Assembly (NCBI GenBank): GCA_963746465.1
Contig: CAVVAY010000014.1
Span: 1 to 64,000 of the forward strand
DNA from: CAVVAY01 sp963746465
GTDB taxonomy: Bacteria; Actinomycetota; Actinomycetes; JACCUZ01
Reading direction: 5' to 3'
DNA: 64,000 nt
Each line of letters opens with the position of its first letter. The stretch's first letter is position 1. The notes below the pieces were generated by a model. The model saw only the letters and a program-made list of their open reading frames with translations. It did no database searches and had not been told where the DNA came from. Below are positions 36,362 to 44,746 of this stretch, piece after piece. A program made the position numbers and the translations under genes.

Positions 36362-36658
36362 CTACCGCTCCTCGGTCATGACCACGTCGAGGTTGCGGAA
36401 GACCGGCGGCCCGTCACAGAGCGACGCGATTCCCTCGGCGAACTTCGTGGTCTCCGGGTCCTCGGAGTTCTTCATCGCCTCCTCGTAGGAGTCGAACTCC
36501 ACGATCGACAGGTAGGTCCCTTCGTTGTCCCGGTCGGCGCTGACCACGACCCGACGAGGACCGGGCTGGGGATGGTCCCGACGCCACTCCTCGTTGAATG
36601 TCATCAACTGGTCGGCCTTGGACGTCTTGAACTCGATGATCTGGACGAACCCGCTCAC
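36362..36658 (-). CDS. Small ferredoxin-like-fold (ABM-like) protein
   Basis: A 98-aa protein: VQIIEFKTSKADQLMTFNEEWRRD, a middle VVVSADRDNEGTYLSIVEFDSYEEAMKNSEDPET, and an end FRNLDVVMTEER. The beta-alpha-beta pattern and the VEFDSYEEAM segment resemble antibiotic-biosynthesis-monooxygenase/dimeric alpha-beta barrel proteins, which act as small oxygenases or stress proteins. No catalytic residue can be assigned. GTG 36658 is preferred; upstream sequence in the same frame is non-coding in character. Confidence 0.75.
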   Translation of the reverse strand: MSGFVQIIEFKTSKADQLMTFNEEWRRDHPQPGPRRVVVSADRDNEGTYLSIVEFDSYEEAMKNSEDPETTKFAEGIASLCDGPPVFRNLDVVMTEER

Positions 36659-36761
36659 TGCGCCTCCCGACACCAAGCGCCCGGCGACGCCGAGCCGCTC
36701 CGACAACGTGCTCCAGGCCGGGGCGCGCGTCAAGGTCGCGCGCGGTGAGGACCTCCGATTC

Positions 36762-36797
36762 GATCTTCGTGCTACGAAGGGGGTGCTAGCGAAGATC
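36762..36797. promoter_or_regulatory. Nested dyad GATCTTCG...CGAAGATC
   Basis: GATCTTCG (36762-36769) is mirrored by CGAAGATC (36790-36797); inside, CTTCGT-GCT-ACGAAG (36765-36779) forms a second hairpin, and TGCTA(G)CGAAG occurs twice in tandem. It lies about 100 bases upstream of the minus-strand ABM-like gene, in a 200-base gap. A regulator site or mRNA fold is possible. Confidence 0.4.
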
Positions 36798-36859
36798 AGG
36801 CAGCGAAGCGCACCCGCGCCCGCCATCCCTGCACCGGGGTGGCGGGCGCTCCGCCTGCC

Positions 36860-37165
36860 TCACCAGAGGCCGGACACCGTCAGGACGAGGGCCAGTACCA
36901 CCAGGAACAGCGCCGACCCGGCCAAGGAGATGCCGATGCGCAGCTGCCACCGGCCGGCGCGGCTCCACGACGCCGCTCCCGCGCCGGCGCGTGCGGCGAC
37001 CTCGCGCCGAGCCGCCGGCACCAGGGCGAGGCCGACGATCGCCGGCACCACACCGATCAGTGCGCCCGCCAGGACGAGCAGCACGGCGACAGCGCCCAGG
37101 ACCAGCACCAGGGTGATCCAGCGGCCGGTCGGCAGGGTGCGTGGTTCGCCGTGGTCCGAGCTCAC
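36860..37165 (-). CDS. Small membrane protein
   Basis: A 101-aa protein with two long hydrophobic stretches (about 15-50, which may be a helical hairpin, and 76-100) separated by a basic loop (PAARREVAARAG...SRAGRWQLR). No family recognised. It is divergent from the methyltransferase gene, whose promoter lies 15 bases upstream of its ATG 37165. Confidence 0.65.
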   Translation of the reverse strand: MSSDHGEPRTLPTGRWITLVLVLGAVAVLLVLAGALIGVVPAIVGLALVPAARREVAARAGAGAASWSRAGRWQLRIGISLAGSALFLVVLALVLTVSGLW

Positions 37166-37179
37166 AGGGTCATGGTCGC

Positions 37180-37208
37180 TTGTCGACCAGCCGGCCCGCG
37201 CCTAGGGT
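37180..37208 (+). promoter_or_regulatory. Promoter of the methyltransferase gene
   Basis: TTGTCG (37180-37185) and TAGGGT (37203-37208) with a 17-base spacer, essentially the same as the mop-modABC promoter. The -10 is 7 bases from GTG 37216, so the message is probably leaderless. Confidence 0.65.
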
Positions 37209-37215
37209 CCCGGAC

Positions 37216-38046
37216 GTGGCGGCCGACCGGCGCGACGAGAGCAGCAAGGCCTGGCTGGCGGGCGTGTTCGACCGGGCCGCACCGACGTACGACCGGGTCG
37301 GCGACAGCTACCACGACCACTTCGGCGAGCTGCTCGTCGACCTCGCCGAGGTCAGGCCCGGCCATCGCGTGCTCGACGTGGCCTGCGGCCGCGGCGCTTC
37401 GCTCGTCCCGGCGGCCCGCCGGGCCCGGAAGACCGGCGGAGCTCTGGGCGTCGACCTCTCCCAAGAGATGGCCTCGGCCTGCGTCCGCGAGCTGGCCGAC
37501 GCAGGTCTATCCGGCGACGCGCGAGTGATGGACGCCGAGAACCTGGCCCTCGCCGACGACACGTTCGACGTCGCACTGTGCGGCTTCGGACTGTTCTTCT
37601 TCCCCGACCCCGAGGCGGCGGTCGCCGAGATGTCACGCGTCCTCCGACCCGGCGGTGTGGTCGCGGTCTCGACCTGGGGTCCCGACGACGAACGGTGGGC
37701 GTGGGAGGACGAACTGCTGGGGTCCCTGAAAGCCGACCGACGGGCGGTCGTGCGGCCATTCGACGACCCGCGTGACATTGCCGCAGTGCTCGGCGGCGCG
37801 GGATTCGTGGACCTCGCCGACCATGTCGAGCAACGAGAGGTTTTCTTCGCCGACGACGCGGCCTGGTGGGACTGGAAGTGGTCCTACAGCCTGCGCGGCG
37901 TTCTCGAGCAGCAGGATCCGAAGACGCTGGACGGACTGCGCCGGCGCGCCGCCGCGTGCCTGCGCCCATACCGGCAGGCGGCCGGCATCCCGTGCCGACT
38001 GACGGCCAACCTGGTCCGCGCCCGCAAGCCCGGTCCGGTCCATTAG
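37216..38046 (+). CDS. Class I SAM-dependent methyltransferase (UbiE/MenG-like)
   Basis: A 276-aa methyltransferase. The SAM-binding motif I is VLDVACGRGAS (about residue 58), an acidic GVDLSQEM loop follows, then motif II DVALCGFGLFFFPD and motif III LRPGGVVAVSTWG. The N-terminal AWLAGVFDRAAPTYDRVGD segment is typical of the UbiE/Methyltransf_11 group, and the C-terminal half is helical and Trp-rich. The substrate is unknown. The start follows from the -10 seven bases upstream. Its stop overlaps the convergent ANTAR gene. Confidence 0.88.
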   Translation: MAADRRDESSKAWLAGVFDRAAPTYDRVGDSYHDHFGELLVDLAEVRPGHRVLDVACGRGASLVPAARRARKTGGALGVDLSQEMASACVRELADAGLSGDARVMDAENLALADDTFDVALCGFGLFFFPDPEAAVAEMSRVLRPGGVVAVSTWGPDDERWAWEDELLGSLKADRRAVVRPFDDPRDIAAVLGGAGFVDLADHVEQREVFFADDAAWWDWKWSYSLRGVLEQQDPKTLDGLRRRAAACLRPYRQAAGIPCRLTANLVRARKPGPVH

Positions 38047-38819
38047 GTCCGCTCAGCCGGCGGCGCCTCGGAGTCGCCCAGCGGTGCGATCTCGCCCCGT
38101 ACCACCCCTAGCGCGACGTCGGTGAGCTTGAGGTTGTGGCCGCGGGCATGCCGCCGCAGGGCGTTGAACGCCGCCTCGACCCCGATACCGTTCCGCTCGG
38201 CCAGCACCCCCTTCGCCTGCTCGATGGCCACCCGGCTGTTGAGCGCGTGCTGGAGCTGCTCGGCCATCATCGTGCTGCGGTGGGCCGAGCGCTGCTGGAG
38301 GATGCCGATCGTCGCGACGTCAGCCAGCGCTTGAGCCAGCGCCTGGTCCTCCTGGTTGACGGGTTCACTGCCGTTGTGGAAGAGGTTGAGGCCGCCGATC
38401 GTCTCGTTCCGCAGCCGTAGTGGCACCGCGACGACCGACCGGACGCCCGCGTCCAGCGCGGCCGGGACGAAGACCGGCCAACGATCGCGGTCGCCGGCGA
38501 GGTCGTCGCTGAGGACGGCAGTGCGGCTCCGGACGCAGTCCAGGCACGGACCCTCGTTGTTCTGCAGCTGGTAGATCTCCAGGAGCCGGGTCTCCTCGCT
38601 GGACGATGCGACGACCGCGAGGTTGCCCTTCTGGTCGTCGAGCAGCAGGCCTGCCGCCGTGGCCCCGAGCAGGTCTACGCAAGCCGCGACCAGCTCGTCC
38701 AGCAGGTCGACGACGTCGTAGTCGTCGACGAGGGTGTCGGCGAGCGAGACGAAGACCTCGGCGAGTGCCTGCTCCCGGGTGCGGACGCCCCGGCGAGAGT
38801 CACCCGTTTCGTTTGTCAT
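38043..38819 (-). CDS. GAF-ANTAR regulator (second of a tandem pair)
   Basis: A 258-aa signal-responsive RNA-binding antiterminator. The GAF sensor domain (about 20-180) includes LLLDDQKGNLAVVASSSEE, QNNEGPCLDCVRS and VPLRLRNETIGGLNLFH. A C-terminal ANTAR domain (about 188-245) has AIEQAKGVLAERNGI and AFNALRRHARGHNLKLTDVA. ANTAR proteins bind paired hexaloop RNA hairpins to prevent termination. The Cys pair in GPCLDC could be redox-sensitive. The ATG overlaps the stop of the upstream GAF-ANTAR gene (ATGA). Confidence 0.92.
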   Translation of the reverse strand: MTNETGDSRRGVRTREQALAEVFVSLADTLVDDYDVVDLLDELVAACVDLLGATAAGLLLDDQKGNLAVVASSSEETRLLEIYQLQNNEGPCLDCVRSRTAVLSDDLAGDRDRWPVFVPAALDAGVRSVVAVPLRLRNETIGGLNLFHNGSEPVNQEDQALAQALADVATIGILQQRSAHRSTMMAEQLQHALNSRVAIEQAKGVLAERNGIGVEAAFNALRRHARGHNLKLTDVALGVVRGEIAPLGDSEAPPAERT

Positions 38820-39523
38820 GAATCCTCCGGCGAGAAACGTAGCCGACGTTCGACGACGTCGATCGCGACATCGGTCAAGGGACGCCCGGACGCGAAGGCT
38901 CGGGCACGGAGCATCAGGAACGCCTCCTCGGTGCTGACGTCGAGCTGGACCTGGACCATCCCGGTGGCTTGGTGCACCTGCGGCTGGTAGAGGGTCCGGG
39001 TGTCCAGGTCGTTGGGTCCTGCTGGGTGGGGTGACTCGAGGTTCAAGACGGCTAGGGCGGCGGCGTCGGCCGCCAGGAGGGCCGCGGGCAGCTGGTCAGG
39101 TTCCAGCTCGCCCGGCTGGTCCCGGTAGAGGTCCAGCGCGCCGACGTTGATCGCGCCGATCCGCAGGGGAAAGGCGAACACGGCGCGAACACCAGCCTCG
39201 GCGGCTCCCTCCATGAACGCCGGCCAGCGTGCGACGGACACGTCGCCCGGCTCGTTCAGGTCGCCGACCAGCACCGGCGCCCCGCGGCTCACCGCGTCGA
39301 CACACGGCCCGACGCCGAGGGTGACCTGCAGGTCCTCTATCCGGGCAGAGACGTGATCGGTCGAGCAGACGATGCTGCTGAGTCCCGCTGCCGTGATCAT
39401 CGAGATCCCGGCCCCCGTCACCCCCAGCATCTGCACGCAGAGGGCGCAGATCCGTTCAGGCTGCGCGGCCCGCTCCGCCTCCGCCTCGGCCAGCATGCGT
39501 TCCCAACGTTCATGGTCAACCAT
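38816..39523 (-). CDS. GAF-ANTAR regulator (first of a tandem pair)
   Basis: A 235-aa paralogue of the next gene, with GAF domain (about 18-165: CVQMLGVTGAGISMI, VTLGVGPCVDAVSRG, FAFPLRIGAINVGALDLYRD) and ANTAR domain (about 172-228: QVHQATGMVQVQLDVSTEEAFLMLRARAFASGRPLTDVA). The pair is translationally coupled, so a hetero-oligomer is plausible. The upstream 600 bases contain no obvious gene and should hold the operon promoter. Confidence 0.92.
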   Translation of the reverse strand: MVDHERWERMLAEAEAERAAQPERICALCVQMLGVTGAGISMITAAGLSSIVCSTDHVSARIEDLQVTLGVGPCVDAVSRGAPVLVGDLNEPGDVSVARWPAFMEGAAEAGVRAVFAFPLRIGAINVGALDLYRDQPGELEPDQLPAALLAADAAALAVLNLESPHPAGPNDLDTRTLYQPQVHQATGMVQVQLDVSTEEAFLMLRARAFASGRPLTDVAIDVVERRLRFSPEDS

Positions 39524-40134
39524 GCAGACCCGAGCTCACAGCAGCCACCGCCTCCTGGCCGGCAGCGCACCGGCTCTTTCCAGCATGCTCTCAGGCCCCA
39601 GAATTGGCGACCCCGACCTCGACTCCGCCTTCTCGACGACGACGTGGCCGTCGAGACGGGGCATTCGCCAACGGCAGACGAAACAAACACGAGGCAGGTC
39701 GCTAACCCCCTCGAAACTCTCATGCGGTCCGGTTTCTCTTCGCTGGACTCGGCCAGCCCCGTTGCTCACGACGTTGCGCGGGACCGCCCGTGGCACCAAG
39801 ACGTTCCGAGAAGGACGCGGCTGAGACAACGGGAGTGCAGACCAAGTGATCATGCAGGACGAGGTCCGTGACCTGATCGGCGGTCAGCTCGCAGCCGGCG
39901 ACGTCGACCTCACCAGCGGCGACCGCAGCCGCACCAGCTGACGGACGCAAAGGCCCGCTGCGACATGGGTGGCGCTGGGGCACTCCGGGTCCGGCAGCAG
40001 CCGGGCGCTGAGGTCGCTTTGCCGCAGGCAGGTGCACCGGGTCATCGGCTTCTCCCTCGGGTCGGAGTCCCACGGCCAGGCTGGGAGCGAGCAGGCTGCC
40101 GGCCCGGCTGCCGTGCCGGAGCGACGAGGAACTT
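39524..40134. other. Gene-poor gap upstream of the GAF-ANTAR operon
   Basis: About 610 bases with only one weak small ORF (39884-40045). The part 39600-39800 is less GC-biased than its surroundings (for example TTCGCCAACGGCAGACGAAACAAAC in two short blocks), as expected for regulatory or decayed DNA. Open frames here have no family resemblance that I can see. I find no tRNA and no convincing promoter consensus. Confidence 0.5.
39884..40045 (-). CDS. Possible 53-aa cysteine-containing small protein
   Basis: ATG 40045 with GGGAGAAG about 5 bases upstream opens a 53-codon frame beginning MTRCTCLRQSD, with DPECPSATH and GLCVRQLVRL later. Four cysteines in the first 33 residues and a proper ribosome site are the reasons to list it. 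It overlaps a larger minus-strand frame (to 39720) that could be its frame-shifted continuation. No homologue is known to me. Confidence 0.3.
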   Translation of the reverse strand: MTRCTCLRQSDLSARLLPDPECPSATHVAAGLCVRQLVRLRSPLVRSTSPAAS

Positions 40135-40446
40135 TCAGCGGTCCGAGCCCGAGTCCCAGCCGGCGCCGGACAGCACCTGGTCGATCCGTGCGGCAAGCTC
40201 GACGTCCTTGGCCGTGACGCCGGAGTCGCTGTGCGTCCAGAGCCGGAACCGCAGGCTGCCGTCGTCGGCCGAGGTGTCCGGGTGGTGATCCAGCTCGTCG
40301 GACACCGCCGTCACCGCCTCGACCAGCGCGTCCCTGCTGTCGGCCGGTACGTCCACGCTCTTCACCAGTGCCTCGCCGTCGTACGACCAGCCCGGGAGCG
40401 ACTCCAGAGCGGTGTCGATGTCGGCGCGGTCGAGGAGGTCAGCCAT
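40135..40446 (-). CDS. 4a-hydroxytetrahydrobiopterin dehydratase (PCD/DCoH)
   Basis: A 103-aa pterin-4a-carbinolamine dehydratase. The active-site stretch ELDHHPD (His-His-Pro-Asp) and the downstream VRFRLWTHSDSGVT-like segment (here LRFRLWTHSDSGVTAKD) fit the family, and GWSYDGEALVKS fits the N-terminal strand. It regenerates quinonoid pterin, or acts in molybdopterin-related metabolism in bacteria lacking hydroxylases. It follows the sdhB-TPR gene after 23 bases and is probably co-transcribed. Confidence 0.88.
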   Translation of the reverse strand: MADLLDRADIDTALESLPGWSYDGEALVKSVDVPADSRDALVEAVTAVSDELDHHPDTSADDGSLRFRLWTHSDSGVTAKDVELAARIDQVLSGAGWDSGSDR

Positions 40447-40469
40447 GGTCGGTCTCCCGGGGTCGGACG

Positions 40470-41819
40470 TCACGAGGTCGGAACGTTCATCTCCTCCAGG
40501 TTGGCGCGCACACCAGCAAGGCGCGGGTTGTCCGGCCACAGCTGCTGGGCCTCGGCCATCGCGGACGCCGACTCCTCGCTCTCGCCCAGCCCGGCCAGCC
40601 CCTCGGACAGGGTGACCAGGTCGTCGGCCCGGGTCGACCGGTCGCGGTCCCAGACGATGGCCTCACGAGCGTGCTCGACCGACTCGGACAGCCTGCCGTG
40701 CACCAGCTGGTGCAGCGCATGGGTGCCGGCGAGCACCGTGCCGGTGCTGGCCAGCCGCTGCGCCTGCTGCACCGCGGCGGCGATCTCGTCCTCGACGCGC
40801 TCCAGCGGCAGCTGGCCCGCCTCCACCGCGCAGAGCAGGACCCACGCGTGCAGGGACAGGGCGTCCATCCGGGCCGTCCGGCCACGACCGACGTGCGACA
40901 CCAGGGTGCGAGTGGCCTCCGACGCATCGACGAACCGGCCCTGCGCGCGCAGCGCCTCGGCGAGCGTCCGCAGTGCGGCGGTGTCGGAGGGCTTGTCGCG
41001 CAGGCGTTCGCGGGCCCGCGTCTCGGCTGCCTCGGTGTCGCCGGCGGACAGGCTGCGGCTGGCCGCCATCGCCGTACGGCGCGGGATCTTTGCGCCCAGC
41101 CAGACCAGCGGGTCGTACTGGGTGTCGACCACGCGCTCCTTCATCGGGATGATCGCGTTGTCGGTGATCTTGATGTGCTCCGGGCAGACCTCGGTGCAGC
41201 ACTTGGTGATGTTGCACATGCCGAGGCCGTGGGACTCCTGGGCCTCGCGCTTGCGGTCCTTGGCGTCGAGCGGGTGCATGTCCAGCTCGGCGAGCCGGAT
41301 GAAGAAGCGGGGGCCGGCGAAGGACTCCTTGTTCTCCTCGTGGTCACGTACGACGTGGCAGGTGTCCTGGCAGAGGAAGCACTCGATGCACTTGCGGAAC
41401 TCCTGGCTGCGCTCCACGTCGAGCTGCTGCATGCGGTACTCGCCCGGCGCCAGGTCGGCCGGCGGCGCGAAGGCGGGGACCTCGCGGGCCTTCTGGTAGT
41501 TGAACGACACGTCGGTCACGAGGTCCTTGATCACCGGGAAGGCCCGCAGCGGCGTCACGGTGATCACCTCGTCCTCGGTGAAGGTGCTCATCCGGGTCAT
41601 GCACATCAGCCGGGGCCGACCGTTGACCTCGGCGCTGCACGAGCCGCACTTGCCGGCCTTGCAGTTCCAGCGGACGGCGAGGTCCGGGGTCTGCGTCGCC
41701 TGCAGCCGATGGATGATGTCGAGGATGACCTCGCCCTCCTTCACCTCCACGGTGAAGTCCTCGAGCTCGCCGTCGGCGTCGTCGCCGCGCCAGACCCGGA
41801 AGCGCGCGTTGTAACCCAT
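40470..41819 (-). CDS. sdhB: Succinate dehydrogenase iron-sulfur subunit fused to a TPR domain
   Basis: 449 aa in one frame. Residues 1-248 are a complete SdhB: the [2Fe-2S] ligands in WNCKAGKCGSCSAEVNGRP (51-69), then the CIECFLCQDTCHV and CNITKCCTEVCPEH cluster loops for the [4Fe-4S] and [3Fe-4S] centres (145-155, 202-214), ending at YDPLVWLGAKIPRR. Normal SdhB stops here. Instead the frame continues without a stop into about 200 residues of helical repeats (AETRARERLRDKPSDTAALRTLAEAL, SESVEHAREAIVW, AEAQQLWPDNPRLAGVRANL), a TPR-like domain. An internal ATG at 41069 could give the TPR part separately. Stop and start with sdhA overlap (TGATG). The enzyme feeds electrons to menaquinone. Confidence 0.92.
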   Translation of the reverse strand: MGYNARFRVWRGDDADGELEDFTVEVKEGEVILDIIHRLQATQTPDLAVRWNCKAGKCGSCSAEVNGRPRLMCMTRMSTFTEDEVITVTPLRAFPVIKDLVTDVSFNYQKAREVPAFAPPADLAPGEYRMQQLDVERSQEFRKCIECFLCQDTCHVVRDHEENKESFAGPRFFIRLAELDMHPLDAKDRKREAQESHGLGMCNITKCCTEVCPEHIKITDNAIIPMKERVVDTQYDPLVWLGAKIPRRTAMAASRSLSAGDTEAAETRARERLRDKPSDTAALRTLAEALRAQGRFVDASEATRTLVSHVGRGRTARMDALSLHAWVLLCAVEAGQLPLERVEDEIAAAVQQAQRLASTGTVLAGTHALHQLVHGRLSESVEHAREAIVWDRDRSTRADDLVTLSEGLAGLGESEESASAMAEAQQLWPDNPRLAGVRANLEEMNVPTS

Positions 41820-43711
41820 CAGGCCTTCTCCTCCGGCAGGGTCGCCAGCTCTTCCTCGGTCATGTACTTGTTCAGCTCGTCCCGCTCGAACAACGAGAGC
41901 AGCTCGGGCGGCATCACCGGCAACGGCTGCCGGGTCACCTCGACGCCGTCATCGACCGGCCGGCAGACGAGGTTCACCTTGCGCCACTCGGGGCTCATGG
42001 TCGGGAAGTCGTCGCGGGTGTGGCCGCCGCGCGACTCCTCGCGGATCAGCGCCGAACGCGCGACGCACTCCGAGACGATCAGCATGTTGGGCAGGTCGAG
42101 CGCGAGGTGCCAGCCGGGGTTGAACACCTTGTCACCCTGGACCGACATCTTGCCGGCCCGGACCTTCAGGGCCTCGAGCTTGGCCAGCGCCTGCTCGACC
42201 TCCTCCTTCGTGCGGATGATGCCGACCAGGTCGTTCATGGTCTCCTGCAGGGCGGCGTGGATCGCGTACGGGTTCTCGCCGCCGCTGCCGGCGAACGGTG
42301 CCTCGGCCTCCCGGCGGGCGTCGTCGACGTCGCGGTCGGTGATCGCCGGTCGAGCGGCTCCGAGCGCGTCGACGTACTGTGCGGCACCCATGCCGGCCCG
42401 CCGGCCGAAGACCAGCAGGTCGGACAGCGAGTTGCCGCCGAGGCGGTTCGATCCGTGCATGCCGCCGGCCACCTCGCCGGCCGCGAACAACCCGGGCACG
42501 ACCGCTGCGGCGGTGTCCGGGTCGACCTCCACGCCACCCATCACGTAGTGACAGGTGGGGCCGACCTCCATCGGCTCGGCGGTGATGTCGACGTCGGCCA
42601 GCTCCTTGAACTGGTGGTACATGGAGGGCAGCTTCTTGCGGATCGCGTCAGCCGGCAGCCGGGAGGCGATGTCGAGGAAGACTCCGCCGGCGGGGGAGCC
42701 GCGGCCGGCCTTCACCTCGGAGTTGATGGCCCGGGCGACCTCGTCGCGGGGCAGCAGCTCGGGTGGCCGCCGGTTGTTGGCCTGGTCGTCGTACCAGGCG
42801 TCTGCCTCCTGCTCGGTCTCCGCGTACTGCTTGCGGAAGACCGCCGGGACGTAGTCGAACATGAAGCGCTTGCCCTCGGAGTTCTTCAGGACTCCGCCGT
42901 CGCCGCGCACCGACTCGGTGACCAGGATGCCCTTCACCGACGGCGGCCAGACCATGCCGGTCGGGTGGAACTGGACGAACTCCATGTTCAGCAACGTGGC
43001 CCCGGCCTTCATCGCCAGCGCGTGGCCGTCGCCGGTGTACTCCCATGAGTTCGAGGTCACCTTGAAGGACTTTCCGATGCCGCCGGTGGCGAGCACCACG
43101 GCAGGCGCCTCGAAGACGACGAAGGTGCCGTTCTCACGGGTGTAGCCGGCCGCTCCGGAGATGCGGTCGCTGTCTTTGAGCAGGGCGGTGATCGTCGTCT
43201 CGGCGAACACCCTGATCATCGCGTCCAGGTCGCCGTGCTCGCGCAGGTCGTCCTGCTGCAGCGACACGATCTTCTGCTGCAGGGTGCGGATCATCTCCAG
43301 GCCGGTGCGGTCGCCGACGTGGGCCAGTCGGGGGTACTCATGACCGCCGAAGTTGCGCTGGCTGATCTTGCCGTCCTTGGTGCGGTCGAACAGCGCGCCG
43401 TAGGTCTCCAGCTCCCAGACCCGGTCCGGGGCCTCCTTGGCGTGCAGCTCGGCCATCCGCCAGTGGTTGAGGAACTTGCCGCCGCGCATGGTGTCGCGGA
43501 AGTGCACCTGCCAGTTGTCGTTCGGGTTGACGTTCGCCATCGCGGCGGCTGCGCCGCCCTCGGCCATCACGGTGTGCGCCTTGCCGAACAGCGACTTGCA
43601 GACGATGGCCGTGCGCTTGCCCTGGAGACGGGCCTCGATGGCGGCTCGCAGGCCGGCACCTCCGGCGCCGATCACCACGACGTCGTAGCTGTGGCGCTCG
43701 ATCTCGGTCAT
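41819..43711 (-). CDS. sdhA: Succinate dehydrogenase flavoprotein subunit
   Basis: A 630-aa flavoprotein that oxidises succinate to fumarate. The FAD-binding GAGGAGLRAAIEA lies at residues 16-28, the covalent flavin His at KAHTVMAEGG (about 46), and the substrate-site residues in HPTG-VWPP, ESVRGDGG and the catalytic Arg region RDEVARAI. The sequence is of the actinobacterial Sdh1 type, paired with a large single membrane subunit. It is the middle gene of sdhC-sdhA-sdhB. Confidence 0.96.
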   Translation of the reverse strand: MTEIERHSYDVVVIGAGGAGLRAAIEARLQGKRTAIVCKSLFGKAHTVMAEGGAAAAMANVNPNDNWQVHFRDTMRGGKFLNHWRMAELHAKEAPDRVWELETYGALFDRTKDGKISQRNFGGHEYPRLAHVGDRTGLEMIRTLQQKIVSLQQDDLREHGDLDAMIRVFAETTITALLKDSDRISGAAGYTRENGTFVVFEAPAVVLATGGIGKSFKVTSNSWEYTGDGHALAMKAGATLLNMEFVQFHPTGMVWPPSVKGILVTESVRGDGGVLKNSEGKRFMFDYVPAVFRKQYAETEQEADAWYDDQANNRRPPELLPRDEVARAINSEVKAGRGSPAGGVFLDIASRLPADAIRKKLPSMYHQFKELADVDITAEPMEVGPTCHYVMGGVEVDPDTAAAVVPGLFAAGEVAGGMHGSNRLGGNSLSDLLVFGRRAGMGAAQYVDALGAARPAITDRDVDDARREAEAPFAGSGGENPYAIHAALQETMNDLVGIIRTKEEVEQALAKLEALKVRAGKMSVQGDKVFNPGWHLALDLPNMLIVSECVARSALIREESRGGHTRDDFPTMSPEWRKVNLVCRPVDDGVEVTRQPLPVMPPELLSLFERDELNKYMTEEELATLPEEKA

Positions 43712-43759
43712 CGGTGCTTCATCATCCTTCGTCGTACGTCGGCGGGTGGCGGGCGTCGG

Positions 43760-44560
43760 TCAGCCGACGAACCGGAGGTCGGAGAACCAGCCGGCCGAGA
43801 CGGCCATCACGTAGAAGTCGGTGAAGGCCAGCGTGCCGAGCGTGATCCAGGCCAGCTCCATGTGCTTGGTGTTCAGCCGGGACACGAAGGTCCAGCTTCG
43901 GTAGCGGACCGGGTGCGCGGAGAAGTGCTTGAGGCGCCCGCCGATGATGTGCCGGCACGAGTGGCAGGACGCCGTGTAGGCCCACAGCATCACCACGTTG
44001 ACCAGGAGCACGACGTTGCCGAGCCCGAAGCCGAACCCGTCCGGGCTGTGGAAAGCGAGGATCGCGTCGTAGGTGTTGATCAGCGAGATCACCACGGCCG
44101 CGTAGAAGAAGTAGCGGTGGGCGTTCTGGAAGATCAGCGGGAACCGCGTCTCGCCGGTGTAGGTCTTGTGCGGCTCGGCCACGGCGCAGGCGGGCGGCGA
44201 CAGCCAGAACGCCCGGTAGTACGCCTTGCGGTAGTAGTAGCAGGTCAGCCGGAACAGCAGCAGGAACGGCAGCGTGGCCGCCGCGTAGGGCAGGAACCAC
44301 CAGTCCGGCAGGAACCGCCCGAAGTGTGCCGCCTCGGGCACGCACCCCTCGGAGATGCAGGGGGAGTAGAACGGCGTCAGGTAGTGGAAGTCGTCGACCC
44401 AGTACCACTTCTGCATGAAGACCCGCACCGTGGCGTACAGGACCCAGGCCCCGAGCCCCACGAAGGTGACCAGCGGCGGGAACCACCAGCGGTCGGTGCG
44501 CAACGTGCGGGCGGAGATCTTCGCCCGCTGCCCCTGCCCCGTCAGTGTGCTCGTGCTCAT
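43760..44560 (-). CDS. sdhC: Succinate dehydrogenase membrane anchor subunit (Sdh1 type)
   Basis: A 266-aa integral membrane protein with five hydrophobic segments (about 30-48, 90-105, 147-166, 180-195, 233-252). Conserved His and aromatic residues (TASCHSCRHIIGG, NAHRYFFYAAV, NTKHMELAWITL) could ligate heme or line the quinone site. Two cysteines in SPCISEGCVPEA lie in an external loop. Single large anchors of this size precede sdhA in the Sdh1 operons of actinomycetes. It is 48 bases upstream of sdhA. Confidence 0.88.
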   Translation of the reverse strand: MSTSTLTGQGQRAKISARTLRTDRWWFPPLVTFVGLGAWVLYATVRVFMQKWYWVDDFHYLTPFYSPCISEGCVPEAAHFGRFLPDWWFLPYAAATLPFLLLFRLTCYYYRKAYYRAFWLSPPACAVAEPHKTYTGETRFPLIFQNAHRYFFYAAVVISLINTYDAILAFHSPDGFGFGLGNVVLLVNVVMLWAYTASCHSCRHIIGGRLKHFSAHPVRYRSWTFVSRLNTKHMELAWITLGTLAFTDFYVMAVSAGWFSDLRFVG

Positions 44561-44746
44561 CGCCGTCCCGCGGTCGCTCGGAGGATGCGCCCGGACCGCG
44601 TCTCCGCGGCAGGCGTCGGTGGCTGCTGGAGCGTCAGTTTGTCACCCCGTCCCAACGGCTGGACACCGGCCCAGGGGTGAGGTCGGCCACACCGGGGTCA
44701 GGCGTGCGCCCTCGCGTCGGAGCAGATACTGCGCCAGGATGCCGGG

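Noticed and set aside
39815..39890. TPP-riboswitch-like words CTGAGA and ACCTGATC
   Set aside because: The order and spacing do not form the thiamine box, the first stem is missing and no thiamine gene follows.
40368..42548. 726-codon plus-strand frame across sdhB/sdhA
   Set aside because: Antisense shadow of two well-conserved succinate dehydrogenase genes.
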